A stretch of DNA of 64,000 nt from Betaproteobacteria bacterium HGW-Betaproteobacteria-1 (GCA_002842435.1 PHCX01000005.1:172176-236175), one strand, 5' to 3'; shown: positions 11,487 through 20,743, counted from the first letter of the stretch. A program made the numbers and translations. Notes: generated by a model not told the origin, from the letters alone.

Positions 11487-11516
11487 AACCCCAACCGGAA
11501 ACGGTTGGGGTTTTTT
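11487..11516 (+). terminator. Second terminator, after the displaced ssrA 3' end
   Basis: CCCCAACCG-GAAA-CGGTTGGGG is a perfect 9-bp stem followed by six T's. It lies 10 bases after the displaced CCA, so it is probably the original ssrA terminator from before the duplication or insertion. Confidence 0.85.
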
Positions 11517-11722
11517 ATTGCCCGTATCCTATGGCTTGGCCTTCGAAAATCGCCAGCAGGTCATCCAATGCCTGGTTCATCCACCTGAGGTCACCGACTT
11601 AGCCCAAGTGGATGGCGTCCTGGTTGTGGTTGAGGTGGCCGTCGGCCAGTTACTGCAATGTTTCTAACTTGTCGCGGACCATCGGCAGGCGCTGGAGGAT
11701 GGAGAAGCCAAGTTCGGCTAAA
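11515..11722 (-). pseudogene. Decayed coding remnant, family not recognised
   Basis: One minus-strand frame reads protein-like sequence (AELGFSILQRLPMVRDKLETLQ, then DGHLNHNQDAIHLG, then DLRWMNQALDDLLAIFEGQ) broken by two in-frame TAA stops, ending with TAA at 11515. The composition looks like real protein, but there is no start or intact frame. It is probably a fragment of a gene of the mobile region. Confidence 0.35.
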
Positions 11723-11813
11723 CAGGGTAATCATTCATTTATCGGGGCAATGGAGTGGTTATTTACCCCAATTCAAGGTACGATTACCCCATTTGCGGCC
11801 CCTGAGATCATTC

Positions 11814-12908
11814 ATGCACTCACTCTTGCCCGATTACCTCGCCAAGCTGCGCTTTGACGCCCAGCAACTGGCGACGCTGCGCGCTCTGGGCGAGTACAGG
11901 GGCAAGCAGCAGTTGTACGTAGCGCAGTCGCCTGAAGTGTTGAGCGACTTGCGGCAGGTGGCCGTGGTGGAGTCCACCGAGTCATCCAACCGCCTGGAGG
12001 GTGTGGTGGTCGCGGCACACCGCCTGAAATCCCTGGTGCTTAAAAATGCCACACCGCAAAGCCGCTCCGAGCAAGAGGTGGCAGGCTACCGTGACGCGCT
12101 CGGCCTGATCCACGAAAGCGGTGAGCAGATGCCGTTTTCAGAGGGCACCGTCCTGCAGCTCCACGGCATTCTGTATCGCTACATGCCACAGCCGGGCGGG
12201 CACTGGAAAGCTACTAACAACGACATCGTCGAGCGCCACCCAGATGGCAGCTCGCGCATTCGCTTCCGGCCCGTGGCGGCGCATCTCACGCCCATGGCGA
12301 TGACTGACCTGATTGCGCGCTACCGCACTGCACTGGATCAACACTTGGCCGACCCGTTGGTGCTGGTGCCGCTGGTTATCCTCGATTTTCTCTGCATCCA
12401 CCCATTTTCGGATGGCAATGGCCGCATGGCGCGGCTGCTCACCTTGCAGTTGCTCTATCACTTCGACTACGCCGTGGGCCGCTTTATCAGCCTGGAGCGC
12501 ATCTTCGAAGAATCGAAAGAAAGCTATTACGAAACACTGGAAGCCAGCTCGCAAGGCTGGCATGACGGCACCCACGATATTGCTCCGTGGCTGGACTACT
12601 TCTGGGGCGCACTGCTGCGCGCCTACAAGGAATTCGAGGATCGTGTCGGTACCATTGAACGCGGCCGCGGCGCCAAGGGCGACCGGGTGCGCGCCGAAAT
12701 CCTCAAGAGAAACCTGCCGTTTTCGATTTCGGAAATCGAAGAAGCCTGCCCCGGCATCAGTCGCGACATGGTGCGCGTCGTCTTGCGTGCCATGAAAGCT
12801 GAAGGGTTGATCACGCCAACGGGCAAAGGCCGTGCAGCCAAGTGGGAGCAGACACCACAACCTGTTGGGCAAGCTATCCTTGCCCAGCCACACAGATCGG
12901 GCAACTGA
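11814..12908 (+). CDS. Fic family protein (AMP-transferase fold) of the defence island
   Basis: 364 residues from ATG 11814, chosen because the sequence before it does not resemble Fic proteins. Fic enzymes transfer AMP or another phosphate-containing group to hydroxyl side chains of target proteins. The active-site loop is complete: HPFSDGNGRMAR at residues 196-207. An N-terminal S-NRL-EG sequence (58-63) fits the class II inhibitory motif (S/T)xxxE(G/N), so the enzyme may be self-inhibited. The C-terminus (about 290-350, EILKRNLPFSISEIEEACPGISRDMVRVVLRAMKAEGLI) looks like a winged helix, suggesting DNA binding or autoregulation. It is 18 bases upstream of hsdR and probably in the same operon. 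Target unknown. Confidence 0.9.
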   Translation: MHSLLPDYLAKLRFDAQQLATLRALGEYRGKQQLYVAQSPEVLSDLRQVAVVESTESSNRLEGVVVAAHRLKSLVLKNATPQSRSEQEVAGYRDALGLIHESGEQMPFSEGTVLQLHGILYRYMPQPGGHWKATNNDIVERHPDGSSRIRFRPVAAHLTPMAMTDLIARYRTALDQHLADPLVLVPLVILDFLCIHPFSDGNGRMARLLTLQLLYHFDYAVGRFISLERIFEESKESYYETLEASSQGWHDGTHDIAPWLDYFWGALLRAYKEFEDRVGTIERGRGAKGDRVRAEILKRNLPFSISEIEEACPGISRDMVRVVLRAMKAEGLITPTGKGRAAKWEQTPQPVGQAILAQPHRSGN

Positions 12909-12926
12909 AAGGGAGATCGGTACCTC

Positions 12927-15725
12927 ATGACCAAATCCGAGGCACAAACCCGGTCAGAGTTGATTGACCAGCAACTCGCTCAGGCTGGCTGGAATGTCAA
13001 AGACCACACCCAGGTCGTCGAAGAGTTCGACATCCTCACCCCCTTGCCTGAAGGTGTAGCAGAGCCACGCACGCCTTATGAGGGGCACCAATTCAGTGAT
13101 TACGTCCTGCTGGGTAAAGACCGCAAGCCGCTGGCGGTGATCGAGGCCAAAAAGACCAGCCGCGATGCTGCCATTGGCCGTGAGCAGGCGAAACAGTATT
13201 GCTACAACATCCAGCAGCAATCGGGTGGTGAATTGCCTTTCTGCTTCTACACCAATGGCCACGAAACCTATTTCTGGGATCTGGAGAATGCCCCGCCGCG
13301 TAAGGTCATCGGCTTTCCAACGCGCGACGATCTGGAACGCTTTGCCTACATCCGCCGCAATCGCAAGCCGCTAACGCAAGAATTCATCAATACCTCAATT
13401 GCCGGGCGAGACTACCAAATACGCGCAATTCGTTCAGTGCTCGAAGGCATTGAGCAAAAAAAGTGCGATTTTCTGCTAGTGATGGCCACTGGTACCGGCA
13501 AGACCCGCACCTGCATTGCCATGGTCGATGCCCTGATGCGCGCAGGCCACGCTGAGAGGGTGTTATTTCTGGTTGATCGCATAGCATTACGAGAGCAGGC
13601 GCTTGCAGCTTTCAAAGAACACATGCCCAATGAACCACGCTGGCCGAATGTAGGTGAAAAGCTGATTGCCACGGATCGCCGTATTTACGTTGCCACCTAT
13701 CCCACGATGCTCAACATCATTCGGGACGAGACGCAGCAGTTGTCGCCGCACTTCTTCGATTTCATCGTCGTCGATGAGAGCCACCGCTCGATTTACAACA
13801 CCTACGGCGAAGTACTCGACTATTTTAAAACCATCACCCTGGGTTTGACGGCCACGCCGACCGACATCATCGATCACAACACCTTCCAGCTTTTCCATTG
13901 CGAAGATGGCTTGCCGACCTTTGCCTACACATTTGAAGAGGCCGTGAACAATGTGCCTCCTTACCTCTGCAACTTCCAGGTCATGAAGATTCAGACCAAG
14001 TTCCAGATGGAGGGCATCAGCAAGCGCACGATTTCCCTGGAAGACCAGAAGAAGCTGATCTTGCAGGGCAAAGAGGTTGAGGAGATCAACTTCGAAGGCA
14101 CACAGCTCGAAAAGCAGGTGGTCAACAAGGGTACCAACACCCTGATTGTCCGCGAGTTCATGGAAGAAGCCATCAAGGACGCCAACGGCGTGCTGCCGGG
14201 CAAAACCATCTTCTTCTGCGCCACCAAGGCCCATGCCCGGCGCATGGAAGAAATCTTCGACAAACTCTACCCGCAGTATCACGGCGAGCTGGCCAAGGTG
14301 CTGGTGTCGGATGATCCACGCGTCTACGGCAAAGGCGGCCTGCTCGATCAGTTCACCAACAACGACATGCCGCGCATCGCCATCAGCGTAGACATGCTCG
14401 ACACCGGCATCGATGTGCGTGAAATCGTTAACCTCGTATTCGCCAAACCGGTCTACTCCTATACCAAGTTCTGGCAGATGGTCGGGCGCGGCACGCGCTT
14501 GCTGGAAACCAGCAAACCCAAGCCCTGGTGCCTTGAGAAAGACGTGTTCCTGATCCTCGACTGCTGGGACAACTTCGAGTACTTCAAGCTCAACCCAAAA
14601 GGCAAGGAGCTCAAGCCGCAATTGCCGCTGCCAGTCCGGCTGGTCGGCCTGCGGCTCGACAAGATCGAGAAGGCCAACGATAGCGGCAATGCCGACATCG
14701 CCGCGCGTGAAATCGTCAAGTTGCGCCGGCAGATTGCCTCACTACCGAAAGAATCGGTAGTGATCAAGGAAGCCGCAGCCGCGCTGGCGCGGCTGGAAGA
14801 CGAAAATTTCTGGATCAGCCTTAGCCACGACCGGTTGGAATTCCTGCGCGCTGAAATCAAGCCGTTGTTCCGCACTGTCTCCGAGGCGGATTTCAAGGCC
14901 ATGCGCTTCGAGCGTGACCTGCTCGAATACTCGCTGGCCGTACTGAACGAAGACAAGGAGCAAGCCGAAACCCTCAAGGCGGGCATCGTCGAACAGATCA
15001 GCGAACTGCCGCTCTCCGTCAGTTTTGTGAAGCAGGAAGAAACCCTGATTCGCGCCGCGCAAACGAGTCATTACTGGGCCAAGGCCGACGAAGATGCCTT
15101 CGACGAACTGGTCGCCAGACTCGGCCCCTTGATGAAGTTCCGCGAACAAAACCCTGGCCCGGAGCAAACCCACCTCAATCTGGCAGATGAGTTACATAAG
15201 AAAGAATGGGTAGAATTCGGCCCGCAGCACGAGGCGGTCAGCATCACCCGCTACCGCGAAATGGTAGAGGCCTTGATTGCCGAGCTGACCGAGTACAACC
15301 TGGTGCTGCAAAAGATCAAGAACGGCGAGGCGGTAAGCGCGATGGAGGCCAATGAACTGGCCGAACTCTTGCACGAAGAACATCCACACATCACCGAAGA
15401 ACTGCTGCGCCAGGTCTACAAGAACCGCAAGGCGCGCTTTATCCAGTTCATTCGCCATATCCTCGGCATTGAAGTACTCAAAAGTTTCCCGGACGAAGTC
15501 AGCGCAGCTTTTGATCACTTCATCCGCGCTCATACCACGCTCAGCAGCCGGCAAATGGAATTCCTCAACCTGCTGAAGAACTTCATCATCGAGCGCGAAA
15601 AGGTAGAGAAGAAAGACCTGATCAACGCCCCCTTCACAGTCATTCACCCGCAAGGTATACGCGGTGTATTCAGTCCGGCCGAAATCAACGAAATCCTGCA
15701 GCTGACCGAACGGTTGGCTGCCTAA
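12927..15725 (+). CDS. hsdR: Type I restriction enzyme, R subunit
   Basis: 932 residues. It is the translocating and cleaving subunit. An N-terminal PD-(D/E)xK nuclease shows D58, E73-A-K75 (VIEAKK) and the QxxxY motif (QAKQY, 87-91). The SF2 motor follows with Walker A ATGTGKT (187-193), DESH (283-286), TATP (308-311) and later DMLDTGIDVREI and QMVGRGTR. The C-terminal third is the helical region that contacts the methylase core (EcoEI_R_C type, ending FSPAEINEILQLTERLAA). All catalytic motifs are intact. It is followed 15 bases later by hsdM. Confidence 0.96.
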   Translation: MTKSEAQTRSELIDQQLAQAGWNVKDHTQVVEEFDILTPLPEGVAEPRTPYEGHQFSDYVLLGKDRKPLAVIEAKKTSRDAAIGREQAKQYCYNIQQQSGGELPFCFYTNGHETYFWDLENAPPRKVIGFPTRDDLERFAYIRRNRKPLTQEFINTSIAGRDYQIRAIRSVLEGIEQKKCDFLLVMATGTGKTRTCIAMVDALMRAGHAERVLFLVDRIALREQALAAFKEHMPNEPRWPNVGEKLIATDRRIYVATYPTMLNIIRDETQQLSPHFFDFIVVDESHRSIYNTYGEVLDYFKTITLGLTATPTDIIDHNTFQLFHCEDGLPTFAYTFEEAVNNVPPYLCNFQVMKIQTKFQMEGISKRTISLEDQKKLILQGKEVEEINFEGTQLEKQVVNKGTNTLIVREFMEEAIKDANGVLPGKTIFFCATKAHARRMEEIFDKLYPQYHGELAKVLVSDDPRVYGKGGLLDQFTNNDMPRIAISVDMLDTGIDVREIVNLVFAKPVYSYTKFWQMVGRGTRLLETSKPKPWCLEKDVFLILDCWDNFEYFKLNPKGKELKPQLPLPVRLVGLRLDKIEKANDSGNADIAAREIVKLRRQIASLPKESVVIKEAAAALARLEDENFWISLSHDRLEFLRAEIKPLFRTVSEADFKAMRFERDLLEYSLAVLNEDKEQAETLKAGIVEQISELPLSVSFVKQEETLIRAAQTSHYWAKADEDAFDELVARLGPLMKFREQNPGPEQTHLNLADELHKKEWVEFGPQHEAVSITRYREMVEALIAELTEYNLVLQKIKNGEAVSAMEANELAELLHEEHPHITEELLRQVYKNRKARFIQFIRHILGIEVLKSFPDEVSAAFDHFIRAHTTLSSRQMEFLNLLKNFIIEREKVEKKDLINAPFTVIHPQGIRGVFSPAEINEILQLTERLAA

Positions 15726-15740
15726 ATAACAGGGCATCCC

Positions 15741-17405
15741 ATGCTACAAAACAACCCCGAACTCAAAAGCAAGATCGACCAACTATGGAACAAATTCTGG
15801 AGCGGCGGCATCAGCAATCCGCTCACCGCCATCGAGCAGATCACCTACCTGCTGTTCATGAAGCGGCTCGATGAGCTGGACCAGAAGCGGCAGGCCGATG
15901 CTGAATGGACGGGCGAGACTTACACCTCCAAGTTCGAAGGCAGCTGGATTCCGCTCGAATACCGCAGCCAGCCGGAGCCGGAAAAATTCGCCATCGACAA
16001 GCGCACCCTGCGCTGGAGCGAATTCAAGCGCATGCAGGCTGAAGAGATGCTGCAGCACGTGCAGGGCAAGGTCTTCCCCTTCCTCAAGGACCTGAACGGT
16101 GCGGAATCCAACTTCACTCACCACATGAAAAATGCCGTGTTCATTATCCCCAAGCCGTCGCTGCTGGTGGAGGCGGTAAAGACCATCGACGACATCTTCG
16201 AGGTAATGGAGCGCGACTCGCGCGAGAATGGCCAAGCCTTTCAGGACATTCAGGGCGATGTCTATGAAAGGCTGCTGTCCGAGATCGCCACCGCCGGCAA
16301 GAACGGTCAGTTCCGCACCCCGCGCCACATCATCAAGCTGATGGCCGATCTGGTGCAGCCGCAGCTGGGTCACAAGATCGCGGACCCAGCCTGTGGCTCT
16401 GGCGGCTTTCTGCTAGGTGCCTACCAGTACATCGTCACGCAACTAGCCATCACGGCCGGCACAGCGAATCTCACGCCTGATGAAGATGGTTTCGTGCGCA
16501 CTTCCGTTGCCGCCGCCTTTGATGCAAAACGCCAGGCTATCCTGCAACAATCACTCTACGGTTACGACATCGACGCCACCATGGTGCGCCTGGGGCTGAT
16601 GAACCTGATGATGCACGGCATCGACGAGCCGCACATCGACTACAAGGACACCCTCAGCAAGAGCTACACCGAAGAGTCTGAATACGACATCGTGATGGCC
16701 AACCCGCCCTTTACCGGCAGCATCGACAAAGGCGACATCAACGAAAACCTGCAACTGGGCACCACCAAGACCGAGCTGCTGTTTGTCGAGAATATCTACC
16801 GCTTACTCAAGAAGGGCGGCACCGCCTGCGTGATCGTGCCGCAAGGCGTGCTGTTCGGTTCAGGCGGGGCGTTCAAAACCCTGCGCCAGTTGCTGGTGGA
16901 ACGCTGCGACCTCAAGGCCGTCATCACCCTGCCCAGCGGCGTGTTCAAACCCTATGCCGGGGTCAGCACCGCCATCCTGCTGTTCACCAAGGTATGGGGG
17001 CCGAAGGACAAGGTGACCCAACCCGCCACCGAAAACGTCTGGTTCTACGAAATGGCCGCCGACGGCTATTCGCTGGACGATAAGCGCAGCAAGCAGGAGG
17101 GCTTTGGTGATCTGCAAGACATCGTCGCCAAGTACCACGCCCGCAATGCCGCCGCCGATACTGATCGCACGGCGAAATGCTTCATGGTGCCGCGCGCCGA
17201 GATCGCGGACGAGAAAAACAACTTCGACCTCTCGCTCTCCCGTTACAAAACCGATGTGTTTGAGGAAGTTTATTACGACGCGCCGGGCGTGATTCTGGAT
17301 CGGCTGATTCAGGCCGAGGTGGGCGACGTGGATGAAGCAGACCTCGCCAAGGTGCAAAGCGGAATCGTGCGCGAATTGCTGGAGCTGAAGGGAATGGTGG
17401 GATGA
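15741..17405 (+). CDS. hsdM: Type I restriction enzyme, M subunit (adenine N6-methyltransferase)
   Basis: 554 residues. It methylates adenine in the target recognised by HsdS and is needed for restriction as well. An N-terminal helical HsdM_N domain is followed by the catalytic domain, with SAM motif DPACGSGGFL (215-224) and catalytic NPPF (321-324). Both are intact. The stop TGA overlaps the hsdS start (ATGA), showing translational coupling. Confidence 0.97.
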   Translation: MLQNNPELKSKIDQLWNKFWSGGISNPLTAIEQITYLLFMKRLDELDQKRQADAEWTGETYTSKFEGSWIPLEYRSQPEPEKFAIDKRTLRWSEFKRMQAEEMLQHVQGKVFPFLKDLNGAESNFTHHMKNAVFIIPKPSLLVEAVKTIDDIFEVMERDSRENGQAFQDIQGDVYERLLSEIATAGKNGQFRTPRHIIKLMADLVQPQLGHKIADPACGSGGFLLGAYQYIVTQLAITAGTANLTPDEDGFVRTSVAAAFDAKRQAILQQSLYGYDIDATMVRLGLMNLMMHGIDEPHIDYKDTLSKSYTEESEYDIVMANPPFTGSIDKGDINENLQLGTTKTELLFVENIYRLLKKGGTACVIVPQGVLFGSGGAFKTLRQLLVERCDLKAVITLPSGVFKPYAGVSTAILLFTKVWGPKDKVTQPATENVWFYEMAADGYSLDDKRSKQEGFGDLQDIVAKYHARNAAADTDRTAKCFMVPRAEIADEKNNFDLSLSRYKTDVFEEVYYDAPGVILDRLIQAEVGDVDEADLAKVQSGIVRELLELKGMVG

Positions 17406-18751
17406 ATGGCACTGTAATTAAGGCAGTTGCCGAGTTTGCAGAAGTAATTACTGGCGGCACGCCATCTACTACTAAACCTGAATATTGGGATGGAGACGTT
17501 CCGTGGCTAAACTCGGGCTCATTGAACGAAGGTGTTATTACTGCGCCCTCTAAATTCATTACGAAACTTGGCCTAGCCAACTCCTCAGCGAAACTGATGC
17601 CCAAAGATACCGTTCTGGTGGCGCTGACTGGAGCCACGACGGGGCAGGTTGGTTATCTCTCGATAGAGGCATCTGCAAATCAGTCTGTAACAGGCATTCT
17701 TCCCTCAAAAGAGCATCATCCAAAGTATTTGTATTTTTACTTAAAATCTCAGCGCCAGAAAATGCTTGGCGATGCATTTGGTGGTGCTCAACCTCACATC
17801 AATCAAAAGTACGTAAAAGACTTCAAGATCCCTCTACCCCCGCTGGACGACCAAATCCGCATCGCCCATCTGCTCGGCAAAGTGGAAGGACTGGTCGCAC
17901 AGCGCAAGCAACACCTGCAACAACTCGATGACCTGCTTAAAAGCGTTTTTCTGGAGATGTTTGGCGACCCGGTGAGGAATGAGAAGGGGTGGGATGTTCA
18001 ACCCTGCGAAAAGGCCGTTCTAGATATTTCTTCAGGTACGAGTTACGGGGGTGAAGATAGAGCCTTCTTGAGCCCTGACGAAGTTGGAGTGTTGAAAATT
18101 AGTGCAGTAACAAAGGGCACGTTTGATCCGACCGAGTTTAAAGTCGTTGACCCTACGCAGATAACAAAGGCACTTCGGTTTGTTAAGCGTGGTGATTTTC
18201 TGTTTAGTCGTGCAAACACGGTAGAGCTAGTGGCTGCCTGCTGCATTGTTCCTCAGGACTACAACCAGCTATTTCTGCCTGATAAGTTATGGGTTATGAC
18301 TCTCAATCAAGAATTGATTAACCCGATTTTTTTCAATCTACTACTGAAAAATAAGCGCTATCGAGATGTCGTAAGAAATCTGGCCAGTGGTGGCCATGAT
18401 TCGATGCTGAATATTTCCATGAAGAAATTCATGACGCTTGATGTGCCATGCCCGCCGGTCGAAATGCAAAGTCAGTTCGCCGTGATTGTAGAAAAAGTCG
18501 AAGGCATCAAATCCCGCTACCAGCAAGGCCTCACCGATCTCGAAGCGCTCTATGGTGCGTTAAGCCAGCAGGCATTCAAGGGCGAGCTGGATCTGTCGCG
18601 CGTGCCTTTGCCGGGCATTCAAGCTGAGAAAGAGAAAACCGTGGCAGCAGAACCCTTACACACTCCCGCTGAACAAAGCCTGGCCGCCCATTTGCCTGAC
18701 ACCGACAACTTGCTGGATGCGCTGGAGAGCACTGCGGGCGCAAGAATCTGA
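17402..18751 (+). CDS. hsdS: Type I restriction enzyme, S (specificity) subunit, 3' end frameshifted
   Basis: 449 residues. It contains two target recognition domains (about 5-150 and 200-375), each followed by a conserved helical spacer (LDDQIRIAHLLGKVEGLVAQRK and VEMQSQFAVIVEKVEGIKSRY; both with QQL-LL/GALSQQAF-type ends). The domains are AT-richer than the spacers, as expected for exchangeable recognition modules. The core ends by about residue 400 (QAFKGELDLSRVPLPG). The reading frame then stops at 18751, while the adjoining frame continues as protein to 18993, so the C-terminal extension has been lost by a frameshift. Because both recognition domains and both spacers are intact, the subunit may still work. 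Confidence 0.93.
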   Translation: MNGTVIKAVAEFAEVITGGTPSTTKPEYWDGDVPWLNSGSLNEGVITAPSKFITKLGLANSSAKLMPKDTVLVALTGATTGQVGYLSIEASANQSVTGILPSKEHHPKYLYFYLKSQRQKMLGDAFGGAQPHINQKYVKDFKIPLPPLDDQIRIAHLLGKVEGLVAQRKQHLQQLDDLLKSVFLEMFGDPVRNEKGWDVQPCEKAVLDISSGTSYGGEDRAFLSPDEVGVLKISAVTKGTFDPTEFKVVDPTQITKALRFVKRGDFLFSRANTVELVAACCIVPQDYNQLFLPDKLWVMTLNQELINPIFFNLLLKNKRYRDVVRNLASGGHDSMLNISMKKFMTLDVPCPPVEMQSQFAVIVEKVEGIKSRYQQGLTDLEALYGALSQQAFKGELDLSRVPLPGIQAEKEKTVAAEPLHTPAEQSLAAHLPDTDNLLDALESTAGARI

Positions 18752-18993
18752 TCGCGCAGTGGCTGGAGGCCTATCGCAGTCAACTGGGCGGCACACCGTT
18801 TTCGGTACAGCGCTTTATGACAGCGGCACAAACCCGGCAGGCGGAACTGCACCCGGACAACGATTTTGAGCTGGGCGCCAACGACTACGAGCACATCAAG
18901 GCCTGGGTGTTCGAGGCACTGGCCGCTGGCCGGCTGATGCAGGCGTTTGACGATGCGGGTAACCGCATCGAACTCAAGGCCGTGCAGGCATGA
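18735..18993 (+). pseudogene. Out-of-frame remainder of the hsdS C-terminal extension
   Basis: In the +1 frame relative to hsdS, protein sequence resumes at about 18735: KNLIAQWLEAYRSQLGG, then PFSVQRFMTAAQTRQAEL and YEHIKAWVFEALAAGRLMQ, ending with TGA at 18991-18993. It has no start or ribosome binding site of its own. From memory, extensions of this type occur at the end of related HsdS proteins. A single-base indel near 18730-18740 would join the two frames. Confidence 0.6.
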
Positions 18994-19151
18994 AATTGCT
19001 GCGCCTCAAGATCACGGCCCCGGCAGGCTTTCGCAGCCTGCCCTGTGGTTTTGAGCATCACTTCCGCACTGAATGGAGCCTGCAGTCGTCGATGCAACAC
19101 GGCGTCAGGCAATGTCCGAGATTGCAAAAATATTTGCACCGGATAAGTTAA
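18990..19151 (+). pseudogene. Truncated first codons of the gene after hsdS (possible restriction-associated ATPase)
   Basis: An ATG at 18990 overlaps the stop of the hsdS remainder (ATGA). It begins MKLLRLKITAPAGFRSLPCG and FEHHFRTEW, which resembles the first beta strands of the SMC-like ATPases that often follow hsdS. After about 31 residues the resemblance ends and an unrelated frame runs to a stop at 19149-19151. No Walker A motif is present. The break near 19083 is probably the right border of the defence island. The family assignment rests on a short stretch. Confidence 0.45.
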
Positions 19152-19342
19152 GAAAGTTCTGACCGCGATTAGAATACGCGGCGTATCAGCAGTCTTGTCC
19201 GGTTTTATGTTCATGGATATATGGCGGAATCTGACGGCCGCAGTTCAGGCATGGATGCAGAAGCGGGGCGACTGTCAGTCCCGGAAATAAATAAACGCCA
19301 CCGGCTTGCGTGGTTCTTGATGATGGATGGAATTCTAACGAT

Positions 19343-20311
19343 ATGACTTTGCCGATTATTGCGATTTTGTTCGGTTTGATGCTGCTGGTGTGGAGCGCCG
19401 ACCGCTTCGTCGAGGGGGCCGCGTTCACCGCACGTCACTTCGGTATGCCATCCCTGCTGATCGGCATGGTCATCGTCGGCTTCGGTACTTCAGCCCCGGA
19501 AATGGCGGTGTCGGCGTTGGCTGCGATGCAAGGTAATCCCGGCATCGCGCTTGGTAATGCTTATGGTTCCAATATCACCAACATTGCGCTGATTATCGGT
19601 TTGACTGCTCTCATCAGTCCGATTGCCGTACATTCGCAGGTGTTGCGCAAGGAACTGCCGGTGTTGCTGGCGGTGACGGCGCTGGCCGCATGGCAGTTGT
19701 GGGATGGGGAAATCAGCAGGATGGATGCGGTCGTTCTGCTCATCGTGTTCGCCGGCCTGATGACCTGGAGTATTTACGAAGGCATGCGGAAGAAAACCGA
19801 TGCGCTGGGTGATGAAATCGAGCAGGAACTGGTCACCCATGCCATGACCCTGCGCTGGGCGATCATCTGGCTGGTGGTCGGCCTGCTGCTGCTGGTGGTC
19901 AGTTCGCGCCTGCTGGTCTGGGGTGCGGTTGAGATCGCGCAGGCCTTTGGTGTCAGTGACCTGATCATCGGCCTGACTATTGTCGCCATCGGTACTTCAC
20001 TGCCGGAACTTGCATCCTCGATCATCGCCGCGCGCAAGGGCGAGCACGATATCGCACTGGGCAACATTCTCGGATCCAACCTGTTCAATACGCTGGCGGT
20101 GGTCGGTATTGCCGGCATGATTTCCCCGATGGCGGTCGCACCGGAAGTGCTGAGTCGCGATGTGCTGGTGATGGCCATTCTTACAGTATTGCTGTTCATT
20201 TTCGGTTATGGATTCCGCCAGATGGGCCGCATCAACCGGCCGGAAGCGCTCCTCTTGTTGATGGCATACACCGGTTATACCGGCTATCTGATCACGACGA
20301 CCTTCCTTTGA
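19343..20311 (+). CDS. Calcium/sodium antiporter (CaCA family)
   Basis: 322 residues from ATG 19343; an upstream in-frame start would add 11 polar residues. It is an inner-membrane exchanger with about ten hydrophobic segments and two homologous alpha repeats: GMVIVGFGTSAPEMAVSALA with GNAYGSNITNIALIIG, and GLTIVAIGTSLPELASSIIA with GNILGSNLFNTLAVVG. These acidic, asparagine-containing motifs form the ion site. A cytoplasmic loop (about 145-170) is charged. It resembles YrbG of E. coli. It stands alone just right of the defence island and so marks the return to core sequence. Confidence 0.93.
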   Translation: MTLPIIAILFGLMLLVWSADRFVEGAAFTARHFGMPSLLIGMVIVGFGTSAPEMAVSALAAMQGNPGIALGNAYGSNITNIALIIGLTALISPIAVHSQVLRKELPVLLAVTALAAWQLWDGEISRMDAVVLLIVFAGLMTWSIYEGMRKKTDALGDEIEQELVTHAMTLRWAIIWLVVGLLLLVVSSRLLVWGAVEIAQAFGVSDLIIGLTIVAIGTSLPELASSIIAARKGEHDIALGNILGSNLFNTLAVVGIAGMISPMAVAPEVLSRDVLVMAILTVLLFIFGYGFRQMGRINRPEALLLLMAYTGYTGYLITTTFL

Positions 20312-20425
20312 TACTCTACTGACCTTCCTGCAACTCTGTCCATGCGGCTGTCATGGCAGTAAACTCTTATCGATTGGCAGTTTGCAGAAACATCATCATC
20401 CTGATTGGTTGACAAGGAGATCGGC

Positions 20426-20743
20426 ATGCAGGGTTATCAGCTCACATTTTTCACGCAGCAGGATCGTCATCACGGCAATTTGCCATTGGGCGAATGGTTG
20501 TTGCAGGAGGCGCGCAGGCTGGGGTTGTCCGGCGCTACCTTGATTGCTGCAGCGCAGGGTTTTGGACATGACGGCAAGATGCATTCTGCACGCTTTTTTG
20601 AACTGGCCGACCAGCCCATCATGGTCATGATGGCGTTAAGTACGGCTGATATTGAGCGTCTGTTCCAGCGTTTGCGCGATGAGGAGGTGGACGTGTTCTA
20701 TGTCAAGGTGCCTATCGAATTCGGCATGACCGCGGATGAGTAA
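20426..20743 (+). CDS. DUF190 family protein
   Basis: 105 residues from ATG 20426, set by AAGGAG 8 bases upstream. Family features: GYQLTFFTQQDRHHGNLPLGEWLLQEARRLGLSGATLIAAAQGFGHDGKMHS near the N-terminus and a beta-alpha-beta fold resembling PII and CutA-like small proteins. DUF190 proteins are often next to fluoride channel or other ion transport genes, which fits the antiporter just upstream; a ligand-sensing role is plausible but unproven. Confidence 0.82.
   Translation: MQGYQLTFFTQQDRHHGNLPLGEWLLQEARRLGLSGATLIAAAQGFGHDGKMHSARFFELADQPIMVMMALSTADIERLFQRLRDEEVDVFYVKVPIEFGMTADE

Noticed and set aside
11228..11494. Minus-strand ORF with repeated LVEPAG
   Set aside because: It overlaps the tmRNA, and the repeats are the translated ssrA 3' end copies. 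It was useful only as a pointer to the duplication.
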